A stretch of DNA of 28,694 nt from VGWB01 sp964480945 (GTDB lineage Bacteria > Bacteroidota > Ignavibacteria > UBA10030), in assembly GCA_964480945.1 (NCBI GenBank), contig CAYZRX010000047.1:1-28694 (forward strand), read 5' to 3'. Position 1 is the first letter of the stretch. Each line of letters opens with the position of its first letter. Below the pieces are notes generated by a model that saw only the letters and a program-made list of their open reading frames with translations, was not told where the DNA came from and did not search any database. The translations under genes and the position numbers were made by a program. Of this stretch, positions 25,565-28,694 are shown one piece after another.

Positions 25565-26731
25565 ATGACAAGAGCGATACGCCGTGTGAGCCAATCGGCC
25601 CTGGCGTTGATCTTGGTAATCCTTATTGTTGGCTGCCAAAAGCAGTCGGGCTCGGACAAGACTAAGGACTTAGAAGCTATGAACAAGGAACTGACTATTG
25701 AAAAGAAAGCCTTCGGCAAGACGCCGGACGGCAAGCTGGTTGATCTCTACACACTGACAAACGTCCATGGGCTGAAAGCCGCGATCATGACTTACGGCGG
25801 GATCCTCGTTTCGCTGGAGGTGCCCGATCGGAACGGCAAGCTCGGCGACGTTGTCCTGGGGTACGACAGCCTCGGTGGATATCTGGACAAAAGTCCTTAC
25901 TTTGGCGCAATTGTTGGCCGCTACGCGAACCGAATCGCGAACGGGAGATTCACGCTTCGCGGTGTGACCTATCGGTTGGCGACGAACGATGGGAAGAACC
26001 ACCTCCACGGCGGCTTGAAAGGGTTCGACAAGGTGGTGTGGGATGCTGAGCCGATTCGACAGGACAGTGCGGTGGGCGTGAAGCTCTCGTACCTGAGCAA
26101 AGATGGGGAGGAGGGCTATCCGGGAAATCTCTCCTGCACGGTCGCGTATCTCCTGACGAACAAGGACGAACTGATCATAACGTACGACGCGACAACGGAC
26201 AAGCCTACCGTCGTCAATCTTACCCATCACAGTTACTTCAATCTCGCCGGCCAAGGCGCCGGCGACGTGTTGAGTCACGAGCTCTCCATCAACGCGACAA
26301 GATATACTCCCGTCGACAAAGGTCTCATCCCGACCGGTGAACTGAAAAGCGTGAAGGGAACACCGATGGATTTCACAACTCCGACGGCGATCGGTGCACG
26401 GATCGCTCAGGTTGAAGGAGGCTACGACCACAATTACGTGCTTGATGGGGGCGGTGGTTCGATGGCGTTGGCGGCGCGAGTCTACGAGCCGACGACCGGC
26501 CGAATCATGGAAATCCTGACGACACAGCCGGGACTTCAATTCTATTCCGGCAACTTCCTGGATGGCACGATCACGGGAAAAGGTGGAAAGGTGTACAAGA
26601 AGCATTATGGGTTCTGCCTCGAGACACAGCACTTTCCCGATTCGCCCAACAAGTCCAACTTCCCTTCCGTCGTTCTGAACCCGGGAGACCACTACAGGCA
26701 AGAGACTATCCACCGTTTTTCCGTGAGGTGA
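25565..26731 (+). CDS. galM: Lipoprotein aldose 1-epimerase (mutarotase)
   Basis: Interconverts alpha and beta anomers of aldoses such as galactose, glucose, xylose or arabinose. The 388-residue protein begins with a basic stretch, a hydrophobic core and a lipobox IVGC with C24, so it is probably anchored in a membrane outside the cytoplasm. The galactose mutarotase signatures follow: GRYANRIANGRFTL near 118-131, H146 in NHLHGG, H222 in THHSYFNLAG, GGYDHNYVLD near 290, and E353 in ETQHFPDSPN, giving the two histidines and the glutamate of the family. AAGGAGG lies upstream. Secretion fits a role in handling sugars freed by the GH51 and alpha-galactosidase-like enzymes. The symbol is by family only. 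Confidence 0.9.
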   Translation: MTRAIRRVSQSALALILVILIVGCQKQSGSDKTKDLEAMNKELTIEKKAFGKTPDGKLVDLYTLTNVHGLKAAIMTYGGILVSLEVPDRNGKLGDVVLGYDSLGGYLDKSPYFGAIVGRYANRIANGRFTLRGVTYRLATNDGKNHLHGGLKGFDKVVWDAEPIRQDSAVGVKLSYLSKDGEEGYPGNLSCTVAYLLTNKDELIITYDATTDKPTVVNLTHHSYFNLAGQGAGDVLSHELSINATRYTPVDKGLIPTGELKSVKGTPMDFTTPTAIGARIAQVEGGYDHNYVLDGGGGSMALAARVYEPTTGRIMEILTTQPGLQFYSGNFLDGTITGKGGKVYKKHYGFCLETQHFPDSPNKSNFPSVVLNPGDHYRQETIHRFSVR

Positions 26732-26841
26732 TGGAGGAGGATCCTCTTGCTCTAAACCGAAGCTTGAGGAAGATTCAGACATTTGTTCGTCCCGCTCGTG
26801 GAGAAGTGTAGTATCGAACAATCAATAAGGAGAGGAGAATC
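26732..26841. other. Intergenic region before the M1 peptidase gene
   Basis: No gene. A perfect palindrome GAGGATCCTC (26737-26746) lies just after the galM stop, but it is too short in loop to act as a hairpin. The sequence TAGTAT at 26809-26814 resembles a -10 box without a good -35 partner. AAGGAGAGGAG before 26842 is an extended ribosome binding site. Confidence 0.3.
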
Positions 26842-28539
26842 ATGAGGATTCGTGGTTGTGCAGTATCAGTCCTGCTATTCTCGCTCATGTACGCCGCAAT
26901 TGGCCAGTCGCAGACGCAGCAGGCGCCCCCGGTCTTCACCCGTGCGGACACGCTGCGGGGGATGCTGACCCCGTTGCGCACCTGCTACGATGTCACATAC
27001 TACGACTTGGACATCCGCATCGATCCGGAGACCCACATGATTCGTGGGTCGAACGGGATTCGATTCCGAGCCGTGACGGGATTCGACAGGATGCAAATCG
27101 ATCTCTTCAAGAACATGTCTGTCGACAAGATTACGCTCGACGGCAAGGGACCGCTGCACTTCACGCGGGAATTCAACGCCGTGTTCGTCGACCTCCCCGC
27201 GGTGAAGGAGAACACCTACCATGACGTCACCGTCTACTATTCGGGAGAACCGATCGAGGCAAAGAGGCCGCCATGGGAGGGAGGCTTTACCTGGACGAAG
27301 GACAAGGAGGGAAACCCCTGGGTCGTCGTCACGTGCCAGGGGACGGGAGCGAGCTTGTGGTGGCCCAACAAAGACCACCAATCCGACGAGCCTGACAGCA
27401 TGTCGATCCGTATCACTGTGCCGAAAGGGCTCGAGGATATCTCGAACGGACGTCTGCGATCTGTCACCACGCTGCCCGACAGCTGGGTCCGGTACGACTG
27501 GTTCGTCAGCTATCCGATCAACAACTACTGCGTGACGGTCAATATCGGCAAGTACGCTCACTTCAGCGATCGCTACATCAGCGGCGATACGCTCATGCTG
27601 GATTACTATGTCGAGCCGGAGAACCTGGAGAAGGCGAAGGTCCAGTTCCAGCAGGTGAAGACGATGATCGCAGCCTACGAGAAGTACTTCGGGAAGTATC
27701 CATTCATCAGGGATGGCTACAAGCTGATCGAGTGCCCGCACACGGGGATGGAGCATCAGAGCGCTGTCGCCTACGGCAACCTCTACGTGGGAGGGTATCG
27801 GGGCCGGTCGTCCTCGGCGGTCGGATTGAAGTTCGACTTCATCATCATTCATGAAAGCGCGCACGAGTGGTGGGGGAATGCGGTGACGGCCAAGGACGTC
27901 GCCGACATGTGGATTCACGAAAGTTTCGGCGCCTACGCGGAGGCCCTGTATGTGGAATACATGTGGGGACGTGAACAGTCATTAGAGTATATCAACGGCA
28001 AGAAGCAGAATGTGAGAAACGATAGGCCGATCATCGGCATCTACAACGTTCAGCACGAAGGCTCAGGGGATATGTATGACAAAGGGCAGCTCGTTCTGAA
28101 TACACTCAGGAGTGTCATCAACAATGAATCGTTGTGGTTTGCCACGCTGCACGGCCTTTTCGAGACCTTCAAGTATCAGACCGTCACGGCTGACGATATC
28201 TTCAACACCATCAACAAGATAACCCGCACGGATTACACTTACTTTTTCGACCAGTACTTCAGGTCCACGAAGATCCCGGCGCTACAGGTGATGACGGCGA
28301 AGAGAGGCGATACGGTGACGGCCCGGTACCGGTGGATTGCGGACGTGCCGGATTTTCGGATGCCGATCAAGGTCACGACTGCAAAGGACAAGTACGAATT
28401 CATTTATCCGACGACGTCCTGGCAGACAATAACGCTGGGTGACATCGCCCCGGAGGATTTCAAGATTGCCGACGACCTCTTTCTCGTCGACTTGAGGTTG
28501 CGCTGGATCTACCTGGATCCCAGACTACCGATGCGATGA
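26842..28539 (+). CDS. Exported M1 family metallopeptidase (aminopeptidase N-like, short form)
   Basis: Zinc aminopeptidase that removes N-terminal residues from peptides. The 565-residue protein has a signal peptide (RIRGCAVSVLLFSLMYAAIG, residues 2-21). An N-terminal beta domain (YYDLDIRIDPETHMIRGSN, about 53-71) carries the usual M1 opening. The exopeptidase motif is GMEH (302-305) in place of GAMEN. The zinc site is HESAH (H337, E338, H341) with E360 in WIHESFGAYAEALY, a perfect HExxH-18-E arrangement. It lacks the long C-terminal helical domain of PepN and resembles the short secreted M1 proteins of environmental bacteria. Followed 45 bases later by an aminopeptidase P gene, so the two may act together on peptides rich in proline. 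Confidence 0.9.
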   Translation: MRIRGCAVSVLLFSLMYAAIGQSQTQQAPPVFTRADTLRGMLTPLRTCYDVTYYDLDIRIDPETHMIRGSNGIRFRAVTGFDRMQIDLFKNMSVDKITLDGKGPLHFTREFNAVFVDLPAVKENTYHDVTVYYSGEPIEAKRPPWEGGFTWTKDKEGNPWVVVTCQGTGASLWWPNKDHQSDEPDSMSIRITVPKGLEDISNGRLRSVTTLPDSWVRYDWFVSYPINNYCVTVNIGKYAHFSDRYISGDTLMLDYYVEPENLEKAKVQFQQVKTMIAAYEKYFGKYPFIRDGYKLIECPHTGMEHQSAVAYGNLYVGGYRGRSSSAVGLKFDFIIIHESAHEWWGNAVTAKDVADMWIHESFGAYAEALYVEYMWGREQSLEYINGKKQNVRNDRPIIGIYNVQHEGSGDMYDKGQLVLNTLRSVINNESLWFATLHGLFETFKYQTVTADDIFNTINKITRTDYTYFFDQYFRSTKIPALQVMTAKRGDTVTARYRWIADVPDFRMPIKVTTAKDKYEFIYPTTSWQTITLGDIAPEDFKIADDLFLVDLRLRWIYLDPRLPMR

Positions 28540-28584
28540 TTCCACCGATGCTTAATCAGACGACCGTATGAAAAGGAGATGACC

Positions 28585-28694
28585 ATGTTCCCGACCAAGA
28601 TTTACGTTCAGAGGAGAAATGCTCTTAAGAAAAGAATCAGCTCGGGGCTCCTGCTCTTCCTCGGCAACGAAGACAGCCCGATGAACTATCCGGC
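28585..28694 (+). CDS. Aminopeptidase P-like protein (M24, creatinase N-terminal domain), 5' part only
   Basis: The frame opens at ATG 28585, with AAAAGGAG 6 bases upstream, and runs off the window after 36 complete codons. The visible N-terminus reads MFPTKIYVQRRNALKKRI, then SGLLLFLGNEDSPMNYP. The 'YxxRRxxLxxxIxSGLxLFLGNxxSPMNY' pattern is typical of the creatinase-like N-terminal domain of bacterial Xaa-Pro aminopeptidases. Catalytic ligands lie beyond the window, so activity cannot be judged. It would be the second M24 peptidase here and the third peptidase gene overall. Confidence 0.72.
   Translation, partial: MFPTKIYVQRRNALKKRISSGLLLFLGNEDSPMNYP

Overview
The window is a tightly packed, entirely plus-strand stretch of about 20 genes with no RNA genes, insertion sequences, CRISPR arrays or strand switches. 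Most genes have strong Shine-Dalgarno sequences (AAGGAG-type), many are 0-100 bases apart, and the longest gene-free stretch is 264 bases (16640-16903), so no gap exceeds 300 bases. High G+C, several Sec signal peptides, a lipobox lipoprotein and a large Asp-box propeller protein point to an environmental Gram-negative heterotroph, perhaps of the Bacteroidota/Ignavibacteria/FCB type or a similar phylum. The phylum cannot be settled from the sequence alone. No TonB/SusCD pair, T9SS tail or transcriptional regulator is seen.

Region 1 (138-3097) holds two secreted pectin enzymes: a GH28 polygalacturonase-type hydrolase and a divergent CE8 pectinesterase-type protein. A strong hairpin follows them.

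Region 2 (3163-12681) is a hexuronate catabolic block: tagaturonate epimerase (UxaE), KduI, UxaC, an SDR-type D-mannonate oxidoreductase, an ExuT-like MFS importer and a KDG kinase. The inferred route is galacturonate -> tagaturonate (UxaC) -> fructuronate (UxaE) -> mannonate (SDR) -> [KDG by an unseen mannonate dehydratase] -> KDPG (KdgK) -> [unseen aldolase]. Inside this block, between the importer and KdgK, sits a translationally coupled pair: a PdxB-family 2-hydroxyacid dehydrogenase and a LarA (nickel-pincer lactate racemase) homologue. This pair is the least explained and most interesting part of the window.

Region 3 (12843-16639) is the complete oxidative pentose phosphate branch (gnd, zwf, pgl), which would supply NADPH and ribulose-5-phosphate.

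Region 4 (16640-28694) begins with a 264-base intergenic region rich in inverted repeats. It is followed by a proline-racemase-family enzyme of the Cys/Thr type (trans-3-hydroxy-L-proline dehydratase-like), an M24 peptidase, an exported GH51 arabinofuranosidase, an exported clan GH-D (alpha-galactosidase-like) protein, an 11-Asp-box propeller protein, a lipoprotein aldose 1-epimerase, an exported M1 aminopeptidase-like protein and the start of an aminopeptidase P. Taken together, the window looks like a plant cell wall utilisation locus covering pectin backbone, arabinan/galactan side chains and possibly hydroxyproline-containing glycoprotein.
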